From Prevotella sp. 10(H) (GTDB lineage Bacteria > Bacteroidota > Bacteroidia > Bacteroidales > Dysgonomonadaceae), in assembly GCF_000711235.1 (NCBI RefSeq), contig NZ_JOMI01000009.1, positions 186,001 to 250,000 of the forward strand: a stretch of DNA of 64,000 nucleotides, given 5' to 3'. This document shows positions 46,969-55,258 of this stretch, piece after piece. Position 1 is the stretch's first letter. Each line of letters begins with the position of its first letter. The notes under the pieces are model-generated. The model had not been told where the DNA came from and did no database searches. It saw nothing but the letters and a program-made list of their open reading frames with translations. The translations under genes were made by a program, and so were the position numbers.

Positions 46969-47160
46969 ACATAAAACAGGCTATTATTTCAATTTATTTT
47001 ATATATTTACATATACAAAATCTTGTAAGACAGAACGCTGTCAGGGGTAGACAAAACACACCGTTTTATTCGGTACCTAATCGGTGCCACAACCAAAACA
47101 GGGTGTGTCTTAATAGTTAATTATTAATCATTTAGATACAAAATTTAGTGTTCCCGCTCG
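46969..47160. other. right end of the island, non-coding
   Basis: Holds the right-end inverted repeat and the att-like sequence listed separately; no gene seen. Confidence 0.45.
47056..47108. repeat. right-end inverted repeat of the island
   Basis: ACACACC-GTTTT (47056-47067) against AAAAC-A-GGGTGTGT (47095-47108), with an inner CGGTACC/TCGGTGCC. The outer arms share acacaccgtttt with the left-end repeat. Confidence 0.55.
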
Positions 47161-47173
47161 GATCACTTGATGC

Positions 47174-47210
47174 GACTGACTTTCAGAAATAGAAGTCAGT
47201 CGTTTTATTT
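47174..47210 (+). terminator. terminator beyond the right att-like site
   Basis: GACTGACTT (47174-47182) pairs perfectly with AAGTCAGTC (47193-47201), then GTTTTATTTT. It follows the tRNA-end-like sequence and may be the original tRNA-Lys terminator, displaced by the island. Confidence 0.75.
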
Positions 47211-47284
47211 TGTCCTGTATCCTGCATTGTCACTAAGGATTGTATTTACAAATTCATTGATTTTCGTGGTTTGATATTTGTTTT

Positions 47285-47416
47285 TCCACAACACGATTAT
47301 TACCTAAATGGTCGGTCACAAAAAAGTGGTATGCATTATTTTCAATATATCCCCCGTCCACTAAAACTCTTTTCAGTGCGTTGTTCTCATAGATGATATT
47401 GCCTACATAGTCTGCT
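47285..47416 (-). pseudogene. RHS core remnant
   Basis: On the minus strand this stretch translates as part of the RHS core (DYVGNIIYENNALKRVLVDG and HFFVTDHLGNNRVV) and is nearly identical in DNA to 48760-48885, 50190-50310 and 52790-52915. It lacks the rest of the core, a tip and a start. It is the most degraded unit of the tip-cassette array. Confidence 0.8.
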
Positions 47417-47436
47417 GTTTCGATTACTACAACAAA

Positions 47437-47859
47437 TTATTCCTTTTTATTAATTATTTTTCCCAAGACGAAATAATATTCATGGCTTTCCCTGTAAACA
47501 AAAATAGAATCATTTTTTACTCGAACTGAGATGGAATCACCTTCTTTTATAAACCTATTTAAATCTGGCTCAGGTTCATATTCATAATTTCTGGATGTTT
47601 CATATAATGCAAATCTTACGCCATTTGATAGTTCAATCATGTAACTTCCTTTATTGTAACGATTAAGGCTAAGATTTTTTCTTAATATGACACCATTTAT
47701 AAGCGATTTTTTTTTAATGTCTTTTAATAGAGGATAGTTATCAATCTGTTCGGTAGCTATTTGTTGAGCATTTTGCCTATCTAATACGACAAAATAATAT
47801 AAACTAAACAAGAACAAGCTTAAAAAAATGATTCCCACTATAATCTTTTTATTATCCAT
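47437..47859 (-). CDS. membrane-anchored immunity-like protein of cassette 3
   Basis: 140 residues. One N-terminal transmembrane segment (VGIIFLSLFLFSLYYFVV) is followed by an OB/beta-barrel-like periplasmic domain (KGSYMIELSNGVRFALYE, EGDSISVRVKNDSIFVYR). It starts 3 bases after the stop of the displaced tip at 47863. Position and anchoring suggest it neutralises that tip; the family is not recognised. Confidence 0.6.
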   Translation of the reverse strand: MDNKKIIVGIIFLSLFLFSLYYFVVLDRQNAQQIATEQIDNYPLLKDIKKKSLINGVILRKNLSLNRYNKGSYMIELSNGVRFALYETSRNYEYEPEPDLNRFIKEGDSISVRVKNDSIFVYRESHEYYFVLGKIINKKE

Positions 47860-47862
47860 ATC

Positions 47863-48960
47863 TTATTTTGCTTTTATAAAACCACCTGATTTTCCTGTTT
47901 CTCTATAATATTGGATTGTCTCTGTTCCTGTTAAATACCGAGTAGATGTGGTATTGCCAACATATCCATTTAATGGAACTCCAATGCCCGCGCCAATAGA
48001 AATGTTCTTCCAACAAGTTTTTTCTCCTGTCGCCTGATTCACTGCTGTTGTTGTTCCAAATCCAACACTAACAACTGCATCTATAGATGTGACATTCATA
48101 TTTGATTCTCCTTCAAAGACTTCCATCCTAAAGTTATTTATATCTCCATGGTAATTATACAAAGTAAGTCCTGTAGTTGCTGAAACACCTAATCCTCCTG
48201 CACCTAAAGTAATATTTTCATAAGAGAGAGTCTTTCCTGCATCAGGACCTTTCAATATTTTTACATGAGAATTACTTATATCCCCCGCAATACCTCCTTG
48301 TGCATCAAAAGAGAGGACAGTCCATCCTATAGCAACAGTTCCATTTCTCGGTTTTTGAATTCGTTTTGCTTCAATTATACTTGGAGAAAAGGCAGGTGCT
48401 AATATATAATCTTCTCCTTTTCCTGCAATACTTTCAATTTTTTCACCCTGATGATTAACATATACAGTATCCATTCCTGTTGGATCAATTACATTAATTG
48501 GATTATTCGCTGCGTATGCGTGTGGGGAAATATTATAATAATTCTCCGCGTGCGGATCTACCGTACTAAACCTTCCTATACTTGGTTCATAAAACCTGGC
48601 CCCATAATCATACATATTCAGCCCATGCATCTGATCCAGTTCCTTACCATTGTATTTGTACGGCTGCTTGCCCTGCTCGGTTGTGGAGTTCTCTGCAAAA
48701 GCAGTACCGAAAGGGTAATAATGGCTCTTCTGTACTACGGTTCCGCTTGCATTAGCTACCACACGGTTGTTGCCAAGATGATCGGTCACAAAAAAGTGGT
48801 AGGTATTACTTTCAATGTATCCCCCGTCCACTAAAACTCTTTTCAGTGCGTTGTTCTCATAGATGATATTACCTACGTAGTCGGTGGTCTTACTTTGGGT
48901 AAGGGAACTTACATTAATCCCCGAACCGATAACAGGAACGGTATTATAGTTAGGATTCAA
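47863..48960 (-). CDS. displaced RHS tip cassette 3 (core end + unknown C-terminal domain)
   Basis: 365 codons. The first ~165 residues are the end of the RHS core (KSHYYPFGTAFAENST, PYKYNGKELDQMHGLNMYDY, FSTVDPHAENYYNISPHAY, DPTGM), nearly identical to the intact gene at 51948. The ~200-residue C-terminus is Gly-rich and beta-rich with no family I recognise (VAIGWTVLSFDAQGGIAGD, SIGAGIGVPLNGYVG). The frame opens with TTG right after a stop, where homology to the full RHS gene breaks off, so it has no proper start and is likely a silent, displaced tip. Confidence 0.7.
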   Translation of the reverse strand: MNPNYNTVPVIGSGINVSSLTQSKTTDYVGNIIYENNALKRVLVDGGYIESNTYHFFVTDHLGNNRVVANASGTVVQKSHYYPFGTAFAENSTTEQGKQPYKYNGKELDQMHGLNMYDYGARFYEPSIGRFSTVDPHAENYYNISPHAYAANNPINVIDPTGMDTVYVNHQGEKIESIAGKGEDYILAPAFSPSIIEAKRIQKPRNGTVAIGWTVLSFDAQGGIAGDISNSHVKILKGPDAGKTLSYENITLGAGGLGVSATTGLTLYNYHGDINNFRMEVFEGESNMNVTSIDAVVSVGFGTTTAVNQATGEKTCWKNISIGAGIGVPLNGYVGNTTSTRYLTGTETIQYYRETGKSGGFIKAK

Positions 48961-49054
48961 TTTTCAGGCTGCCTTAAAATCCTTACAGTCAACTGAATAT
49001 GCGCAAAAAATCTCAACTTTTGCTATTAGACTATTTAATCCTAAACGCTTTTAA

Positions 49055-49297
49055 TCATTTAATAGCCTGTATCTTATATATCAATTCCTCAATATCCTTT
49101 TGGACAACTTCAGATTCAGAATTATAATATAGTCCCATATTGTCTAACATTGTAAAAATGTATTCTTTCAATTTTAAATAATTATCTTTCTGTGATATTA
49201 TGTTAGGTACATATTGCACATATTCGTATTTAGACATAGGTAAGCCAATGCCAATAGGATCCCACTCTGCGAGTAAATCGTTAATCTTTTCAACCAT
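49055..49297 (-). CDS. DUF1871-like small protein, immunity candidate of cassette 2
   Basis: 80 residues, helical. The opening INDLLAEWDPIGIG followed by YEYVQYVPNI matches the DUF1871-type pattern seen in small cytoplasmic proteins. It lies 9 bases after the frameshifted tip at 49307. The intracellular location fits a tip acting on a cytoplasmic target such as RNA. Confidence 0.65.
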   Translation of the reverse strand: MVEKINDLLAEWDPIGIGLPMSKYEYVQYVPNIISQKDNYLKLKEYIFTMLDNMGLYYNSESEVVQKDIEELIYKIQAIK

Positions 49298-49306
49298 TTC
49301 TTAACA

Positions 49307-50453
49307 TTAAAAATTAATATTTCCAGCACCTAAACCATTTCGTGTACCAGGATTATTACTGAAAATCGTAATAATTCTATTTTTAGTAGCATCAACAACT
49401 ACAGTATTACCATTTTTTGAATAATGCCATTGAGGATTACCAAAACGACTTCTTCGTAAATTTGCTGTTCCCGTTTTTACTATATCGGCAATGTCTTTTG
49501 TTTTAAAGCCTCTTGTTAATGCTTGATTAATAGAATGCGCCGACAGAGTATTAATTACCCTTGGCGCAACATTGAGATTTCTTATTGGACCTACTGATGG
49601 TGGCGTACCCATAATAGGTCTTAATCCAGTAATATAGCCATCTCTATTGACATTCCATTTTCCACCATTTTCATCAGTATGCGTATTACCTATCCCCAAT
49701 ACATGATAACCTAAAAATCCCCAAAAACCAGACAAATTGATTCTCTTACCTGCCCATTATCATCTCCAATCTTTTTTATATGAAAACCAGTTATTTCGGT
49801 ATCTTGTTCCGGCCCATATATTGTAACATCATCTCCATCTGATTTTACTCTATCGAATTCTACTCCATTTTTATAAGCATATATTGTGTCCATTCCTGTT
49901 GGATCAATAAACTTAATAGGATTATTATAGCAGTATACATACGGCGACCAAGAGTAAAATTCTTCTGCTAATGGATCAACCGTACTAAACCTACCTATAC
50001 CCGAATCATAAAACCTTGCACTGTAATCATACATATTCAACCCATGCATCTGATCCAGTTCCTTACCGTTATACTTGTACGGCTGCTTGCCTTGTTCTGT
50101 TGTTGAGTTCTCTGCAAAGGCACTACCAAACGGATAATAATGGTTCTTCTGTATGATCGTTCCACTGGCATTAGCTACAACACGGTTATTGCCTAAATGA
50201 TCGGTCAGGAAAAAGTGGTATGTATTATTTTCAATATATCCTCCGTCCACTAAAACTCTTTTCAGTGCGTTGTTCTCATAGATGATATTTCCTACATAGT
50301 CAGTGGTCTTACTTTGGGTCAATGAACTTACATTTATCCCTGAACCGATAACAGGAGCTGTATTATAACCCGGATTCCATTTCTGAACCACTTTCAGCTT
50401 CTGACCACCAATAGAATAGGTATAATCGTTCCTTGCCTCTGCAACGGGAGTAT
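49307..50453 (-). pseudogene. displaced RHS tip cassette 2, frameshifted
   Basis: Two overlapping frames read as one protein. Frame A (open to 50453, GTG at 50391) gives the RHS core end and the pre-tip DPTGMDTIYAYKNG, down to DDNGQVRES; frame B (49307-49735) continues as NLSGFWGFLGYHVLG and a C-terminal domain. One missing base in TCAATTTG at about 49735 accounts for the shift. The C-terminal ~75 residues (LSAHSINQALTRGFKTKDIADIV, WHYSKNGNTVVVDATKN, IITIF) look like a small BECR/DUF4258-type RNase toxin. No ATG start; homology to the intact RHS begins abruptly at about 50453. Confidence 0.7.
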
Positions 50454-50485
50454 ATTTCCTAATTTAGCCCATTATCTCACTTTTC

Positions 50486-50776
50486 CTAAGCTAAAGAGAT
50501 AATTTCAGTAATAATTCCTTCTCCTAATGGAGGTCCTCCTTCTCCAAAAGTAAAAAAATTGCCTTCGGAAAAATCTTCACCTAAATATTTATTAGTCAAA
50601 AAATATATAAATACTTCTGCTCTTTGTCCAGGATATAAATGTGAACAATCAATTAATTCAATCTTTCCAGAAGTCTTTGCGCCTGGTATAAAATCAAATG
50701 CAGGTCTATATCCACTTATAAATGGGGTTGTTCTGCCATCTTTATATAATAAAATTTCAGCTTTAATTTTAATCAT
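50486..50776 (-). CDS. EF-Tu domain-3-like immunity protein of cassette 1
   Basis: 96 residues. The order of segments matches the C-terminal barrel of EF-Tu: KAEILLYKDGRTTPFISGYRPAF, then GKIELIDCSHLYPGQRAEVFIYF, then FTFGEGGPPLGEGIITEI, corresponding to EF-Tu RHTPFxxxYRPQF, MPGDNV and REGGRTVGAGVV. There is no GTPase domain and no signal peptide. It starts 5 bases after the displaced tip at 50782. Such stand-alone domains occur in toxin loci of Bacteroidota; target mimicry is my inference. Confidence 0.7.
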   Translation of the reverse strand: MIKIKAEILLYKDGRTTPFISGYRPAFDFIPGAKTSGKIELIDCSHLYPGQRAEVFIYFLTNKYLGEDFSEGNFFTFGEGGPPLGEGIITEIISLA

Positions 50777-50781
50777 AATTC

Positions 50782-51681
50782 TTATTTTAGAGGACTATAT
50801 GGTAATGGAGTTCCTTTTAATAAATGCAATTGATCTTTTTGTATAGAAATTGCATTCATTCCATCAGCATTAAATTTATAAGCATCTTTCATTACACTAT
50901 TAGGTACTTCTACTTTCATGATAGAATTGGGAATTCCGTCAAATTTAAAATTATTCTTTCCAAATTGAACCGCTTCTTCTATTGTTGGAGCAAATAATTT
51001 CCCAGTTTCATATGAACCTTGAATATTTCTAAAACCATTTTCCGCGATATCGGCAGCTTCAGCCCCTGAGACAGCACGATAAACAGTTGTCACATCATCA
51101 GCACCTTTCACTCCTTTTCCTATACCTTTTCCTATCCCGAGCGCTTCCCCTAAAGCTTTAAAACCAGCTTTCACCGCTGCCCCACTAACTGCAGGCAGAA
51201 TTGTACCTAATGCAGCAAAGCCAATATCAGAGATTCCCGCTGGAGTTCCATCCACATTTACAGCATTGCCCTTTCTTGTTACAGTTGTTGTTAAAACCGT
51301 TGCATCGTTGACATCCGTAAAAGATAGTGCCTTTTCTTGGAAAACATGCGCATTATCCCTTATGGTTTTGTCTGTGTAGCTACAGGAAGCTGCTTGTCGA
51401 TAATAATCTCGACTAGCACCCAAAGGGGGCCACTCATATGATTTGCCTGTAGGGTCAATGAACTTCAATGGATTGTTAGCCACATACACATATGGACTGA
51501 TAGAGTAGTATTTTTCCGCCAATGGATCAACCGTACTAAACCTACCTATAACCGGCTCGTAAAACCTCGCGCTGTAATCATACATATTCAATCCATGCAT
51601 CTGATCCAGTTCCTTATCATTGTACTTGTAGGGCTGGGTATCCGCACCTGTCACAACTGCAAAAGCCGAACGCAAATACAA
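50782..51681 (-). CDS. displaced RHS tip cassette 1 (core end + ART-like C-terminal domain)
   Basis: About 299 codons. The core end (PYKYNDKELDQMHGLNMYDY, FSTVDPLAEKYYSISPY, DPTGKSYEWPP) is followed by a ~90-residue linker with a short hydrophobic Gly/Ala stretch. A C-terminal domain then begins with TTVYRAVSGAEAADIAENGF and continues TGKLFAPTIEEAVQFGKN. The opening YRAVS and layout recall ADP-ribosyltransferase-like tips, but this is uncertain. The frame opens with TTG directly after a TAA, where similarity to the full gene stops. Confidence 0.65.
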   Translation of the reverse strand: MYLRSAFAVVTGADTQPYKYNDKELDQMHGLNMYDYSARFYEPVIGRFSTVDPLAEKYYSISPYVYVANNPLKFIDPTGKSYEWPPLGASRDYYRQAASCSYTDKTIRDNAHVFQEKALSFTDVNDATVLTTTVTRKGNAVNVDGTPAGISDIGFAALGTILPAVSGAAVKAGFKALGEALGIGKGIGKGVKGADDVTTVYRAVSGAEAADIAENGFRNIQGSYETGKLFAPTIEEAVQFGKNNFKFDGIPNSIMKVEVPNSVMKDAYKFNADGMNAISIQKDQLHLLKGTPLPYSPLK

Positions 51682-51690
51682 TTATAATTT

Positions 51691-51951
51691 CTAAACATAG
51701 ATTTTGTCTTTTGCTTTTCGTAGTATGTATATGGCTATAATTATACTAATAATTACGTAAATACCTACAAAATATAAGTAATTAATTATATCATTACTTT
51801 GGGTCTTTATTACATCATAAGGATTTTCTCCAATTGAATTAAAATCATCTGAACCATATTTTAATTGAATATGTTCAATTATATACTGATATAAAGTAAA
51901 AATTCCAAAAATGATTGATATAAAAATGTATAAATATATAATCTTTTTCAT
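51691..51951 (-). CDS. small membrane protein, immunity candidate of the intact RHS gene
   Basis: 86 residues with two transmembrane segments (about 3-20 and 55-77). Its ATG overlaps the RHS stop by 4 bases (ATGA), the tightest coupling in the array. It probably protects against the tip of the intact RHS protein; an envelope-acting peptidase-like tip with a membrane-bound immunity protein is consistent. No family recognised. Confidence 0.65.
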   Translation of the reverse strand: MKKIIYLYIFISIIFGIFTLYQYIIEHIQLKYGSDDFNSIGENPYDVIKTQSNDIINYLYFVGIYVIISIIIAIYILRKAKDKIYV

Positions 51952-54900
51952 TTTCTCATCGGATAAATTTTAGTAATAATGTTTGAATTTATATTTGACT
52001 TACGATCTAGAAAGTTTTTAAAAGAATGAGGTATCACAAATCTGTCATTTTCAGTTTTAAGGCCACCAAAGATATACATATTCTTATTTTCTAGAATTTT
52101 AGAGCCAGCAGTGTTTAACGCATCAGAAGTAAATGTTGTACAATTAAATATAAAGAAGTTATAGCCTTCTACGTCATATATATCCGTCCTCCCCTCTTCG
52201 TTTGATCCTGCTCCCTCTTTTTTATTTGTATTATTCGAAATTATCTCATCCATAGTTTTAATCATATCTTCATCTGTTACATCTTTAACCACATAAGAAC
52301 TCACCGAAGTTTCTTTTTTCTTACCCTTTTCATAAGATTGGGCATGTCTTCCTGTTTTGACTATTAAATTTCCTTTTGATTTTATATTTCTTCTACTCTC
52401 AGGTTCATACGAATAAGTTGTTTTTTTATCATTTTCTCCAACTGTAATCCAAGTATGTCCTGTACCTGTAGTTTCTACATTTACTATTACAGAATCCAGG
52501 GCCATCCCTGTTGGGTCAATAAATTTCAATGGATTATTCGCCACATACGCATACGGACTGATACTATAATACTTCTCCGCTTTGGGATCTATCGTACTAA
52601 ACCTACCTATACTTGGCTCATAAAACCTAGCAGAATAATCATACATATTCAACCCATGCATCTGATCCAATTCCTTGCCGTTGTACTTGTACGGCTGTTT
52701 ACCCTGCTCGCTTACGGTATTCTCTGCAAAAGCAGTACCGAAAGGGTAATAATGGTTCTTCTGTATTACGGTTCCACTAGCATTGGCTACAACACGGTTA
52801 TTTCCAAGATGATCGGTTAGGAAAAAGTGGTATGTATTGCTTTCAATGTATCCCCCGTCCACTAAAACTCTTTTCAGAGAGTTGTTCTCATAGATGATAT
52901 TGCCTACATAGTCGGTAGTCTTACTTTGGGTCAATGAACTTACATTTATTCCCGAACCGATAACAGGAGCGGTATTATAACCCGGGTTCCATTTCTGCAC
53001 CACTTTCAGCTTCTGACCACCAACAGAATAGGTATATTCGTTCCTTGCCTCTGCAACGGGACTCTTAATATCCATCTGTCTGGGTAAATTTAAAGAATTA
53101 TATTGAATATCGGTTATCCCTTTATTCAAATCTTTGGTCATCGCACCGTTTTTATTGTAGGTATACTCGACGGCTACATTGCTGTAGTTTTTGAAGTCGG
53201 CCGATTCGGCAAGGCTGATTGTACCTATGGCATCTTCCGCCTTGGTCAGCTGGTTGCCGTTATAAGTCAGCGTCAGGTTATCTATCAGTTCTCCTGCCTG
53301 TGTGGCACTTGTTCGCCCTCTGCGTTTTAATGTGGTCATATTACCATGTTTATCATATTCGTATGAGGCATTAAAACTATTGACGACAGAGCCGTTATAC
53401 AAATAATATGCTACAGTTAATCTCGACAGGTTATCATATGTAAAAGCATAACCCCTAGGAGTGGTTTCCCCCTGCACTTTCCAGTTCATCGCTGATATAT
53501 TGCCGTTATATTGTTTGGCACTTCCCCCGTAAGATTCATTGTAATACAATGTCTGGCTGAATAACGGGCTTGTAATCGATTTCGTCCACGAGCGTATATT
53601 ATACCCATAGGTAGTTGTCAGGTTGGCCTGTCCGTTCTTCTTGTTGGTCTTGAGCCTGCCCAGTTCGTCATAAGTGTTTTCGGCAATAACAGTTTCTGCC
53701 AATGAATTAAATTTATGGGTAGTCTTGGTCAGCCGTCCGGCATGGTCGTATGTGTATTTATAGATTTCCGTTACCGTAGTTTTTCCTGTTGCAGAATGGA
53801 CATGTTTTCTCTGTGTGGGCTGCCCTGTGAAATTATAGGCGATGTATTCCTTTTCCAATCCACCTGACAAGTGATTTGTCGATTTGGTCTGAATCAGCCT
53901 GCCCCGGTCGTCATAATACATGGCGGTAACGATTTGCCCTTCTATTGTATTGTTTGATTTACCGTCCGGGCCTATCAGTTTTACCCGTGTTCCCACCAGT
54001 AGTCCTTTGGCATTGGAATACCGTGTGCCATAGCCCGTTTCTGCATTATAATCCAGATTTGTCTTATAATAAGAATTCGTCTTCAGCATCATCTCATAAT
54101 CATCATAGTAATTAATAAGCAATACGTCATTGACAGCAACATCCGGGAACGTATTCCATGTGTACCCGTAGTTGCCGCTTCCCGGTGATTCTTTGACAGC
54201 AATCCCTGCATATGCTGTCTGAAGGGCACTATGAGCCGACGCGGTCCAGTATATACCAGACATTATCAGTCTTCCAAAGGCATCATATTTATTGAATGTC
54301 CATTCCGATTTATCACCTGTTTTCCTGTTACGTTGTTCGCCATCCTGACTTAATATCAAACGATCCGCTCTGTCGTAGACATAATAGACCGGTTCGCAGC
54401 CTGGCAGTTTTTTCCATATGCAACGGTTGCGGTTGTCGTATTTATAGATATAGATAAGGGCAGCGGCATCTGTCTGGCTTTCCGATATGGAAGACCTCAG
54501 GTCGTAGAGGTCGGATGCCTTAGGAGGGATCACATAGCGCAGGTTACCGTAATCATCGTATACATAGTAGGTGGCATGCGAGCGGCCTCCACTGACCTGC
54601 CGGGTAAGGATTACCTGTCCCTGCTTGTCTTTGAATTCATAAGATTCATTGCCGTTCTCATCGGTCATCCTGGTGACGTAAAGGCTTCCGTCGGCATAGT
54701 ATTCTTTATTCTTGATTGTGGTACCTTCTATTTGCAGGTTCATACAACTAAGAGCGCCAGTATAGGCTCCTGTGCTTGTCCGGTTATTTGTGGTATATTC
54801 GGTCTTGACGGCTTTCTTACCTGTATACCAGTCTTTCCCCGGACCGTATTGTTCCAGTACACGATTTAGCGGGGAGGGTTCATATACCGGACGGCTATAG

Positions 54901-55247
54901 GCCGAATCGTTGTTGTAGGTGGTCATAGCTTTCGTCTTATAGGTAGCAAACGGTATGAAGGCACCGTTATTTCCGGAGGCTACGGCAGGCAGCCAACTGC
55001 TGGCCTCCCTTCCGGTAGCGTCGTATTGCTGATAGGTGACAAGGTCGGCTTTTGACGGAGTTATACCTTTTTGTACGGTCTGAACAGGTCGGCCCAATCC
55101 GTCAAAGTATTGGATGACATCCAATGACTGTGTACCGGAGGCATCGGTGTAGGTCTTACTGATTATATAATTATCATTAAATGTCTGAGAATAGCATAAA
55201 GTACTCAAACAACTATTTAATATTATAAATAAAATATATCTTTTCAT
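51948..55247 (-). CDS. RHS repeat protein with DUF6443-type N-terminus and papain-like tip
   Basis: 1099 residues with signal peptide (ending TLCYSQ). DUF6443-type N-terminal region (about 25-170: VIQYFDGLGRPVQTVQKG), then YD/RHS repeats (about 200-740), then the RHS-associated core ending in DPTGM near residue 915. The ~184-residue tip has GHTWITV (His about 931) and FIFNCTTFTSDAL (Cys about 1036), the His-then-Cys order of permuted NlpC/P60-like cysteine enzymes. The shell would enclose the tip until delivery. Third gene of an operon with the 1194- and 378-residue proteins; 11 bases separate it from the former. Confidence 0.85.
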   Translation of the reverse strand: MKRYILFIILNSCLSTLCYSQTFNDNYIISKTYTDASGTQSLDVIQYFDGLGRPVQTVQKGITPSKADLVTYQQYDATGREASSWLPAVASGNNGAFIPFATYKTKAMTTYNNDSAYSRPVYEPSPLNRVLEQYGPGKDWYTGKKAVKTEYTTNNRTSTGAYTGALSCMNLQIEGTTIKNKEYYADGSLYVTRMTDENGNESYEFKDKQGQVILTRQVSGGRSHATYYVYDDYGNLRYVIPPKASDLYDLRSSISESQTDAAALIYIYKYDNRNRCIWKKLPGCEPVYYVYDRADRLILSQDGEQRNRKTGDKSEWTFNKYDAFGRLIMSGIYWTASAHSALQTAYAGIAVKESPGSGNYGYTWNTFPDVAVNDVLLINYYDDYEMMLKTNSYYKTNLDYNAETGYGTRYSNAKGLLVGTRVKLIGPDGKSNNTIEGQIVTAMYYDDRGRLIQTKSTNHLSGGLEKEYIAYNFTGQPTQRKHVHSATGKTTVTEIYKYTYDHAGRLTKTTHKFNSLAETVIAENTYDELGRLKTNKKNGQANLTTTYGYNIRSWTKSITSPLFSQTLYYNESYGGSAKQYNGNISAMNWKVQGETTPRGYAFTYDNLSRLTVAYYLYNGSVVNSFNASYEYDKHGNMTTLKRRGRTSATQAGELIDNLTLTYNGNQLTKAEDAIGTISLAESADFKNYSNVAVEYTYNKNGAMTKDLNKGITDIQYNSLNLPRQMDIKSPVAEARNEYTYSVGGQKLKVVQKWNPGYNTAPVIGSGINVSSLTQSKTTDYVGNIIYENNSLKRVLVDGGYIESNTYHFFLTDHLGNNRVVANASGTVIQKNHYYPFGTAFAENTVSEQGKQPYKYNGKELDQMHGLNMYDYSARFYEPSIGRFSTIDPKAEKYYSISPYAYVANNPLKFIDPTGMALDSVIVNVETTGTGHTWITVGENDKKTTYSYEPESRRNIKSKGNLIVKTGRHAQSYEKGKKKETSVSSYVVKDVTDEDMIKTMDEIISNNTNKKEGAGSNEEGRTDIYDVEGYNFFIFNCTTFTSDALNTAGSKILENKNMYIFGGLKTENDRFVIPHSFKNFLDRKSNINSNIITKIYPMRK
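52503..53060 (-). repeat. RHS core DNA repeat, source copy
   Basis: The 3' core of the intact RHS gene recurs at high identity at about 49888-50453, 48475-48957, in part at 51446-51640 and as a remnant at 47285-47416. A shorter stretch (encoding VDPLAEKYYSWSPYVYV) appears in the island gene at 41340-41440. These repeats are the probable sites of recombination between tips. Confidence 0.85.
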
Positions 55248-55258
55248 ATTTTATAGTT

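Larger units (their letters stand above)
38414..47167. mobile_element. putative integrated element at tRNA-Lys, no integrase
   Basis: The tRNA 3' end reads GCGGGATCACTGAT; at 47155-47171 a related GCTCGGATCACTTGAT appears, followed by a hairpin terminator that would suit a tRNA. The exact shared core is GGATCACT (38414-38421 and 47160-47167). Just inside both ends are related inverted repeats built on acacaccgtttt. Between them are an XRE regulator, a HUH Rep, a small HTH protein, a DUF4143 ATPase and an exported-protein cargo. No tyrosine or serine recombinase, transposase or relaxase was found, so this is a remnant, or it moves with help from elsewhere. Confidence 0.5.

Noticed and set aside
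47437-55247. Repeated segments considered as insertion sequences or tandem duplication of whole genes
   Set aside because: No transposase or terminal repeats are present; the repeated part is always the 3' core of RHS and the rest differs, which fits tip exchange.
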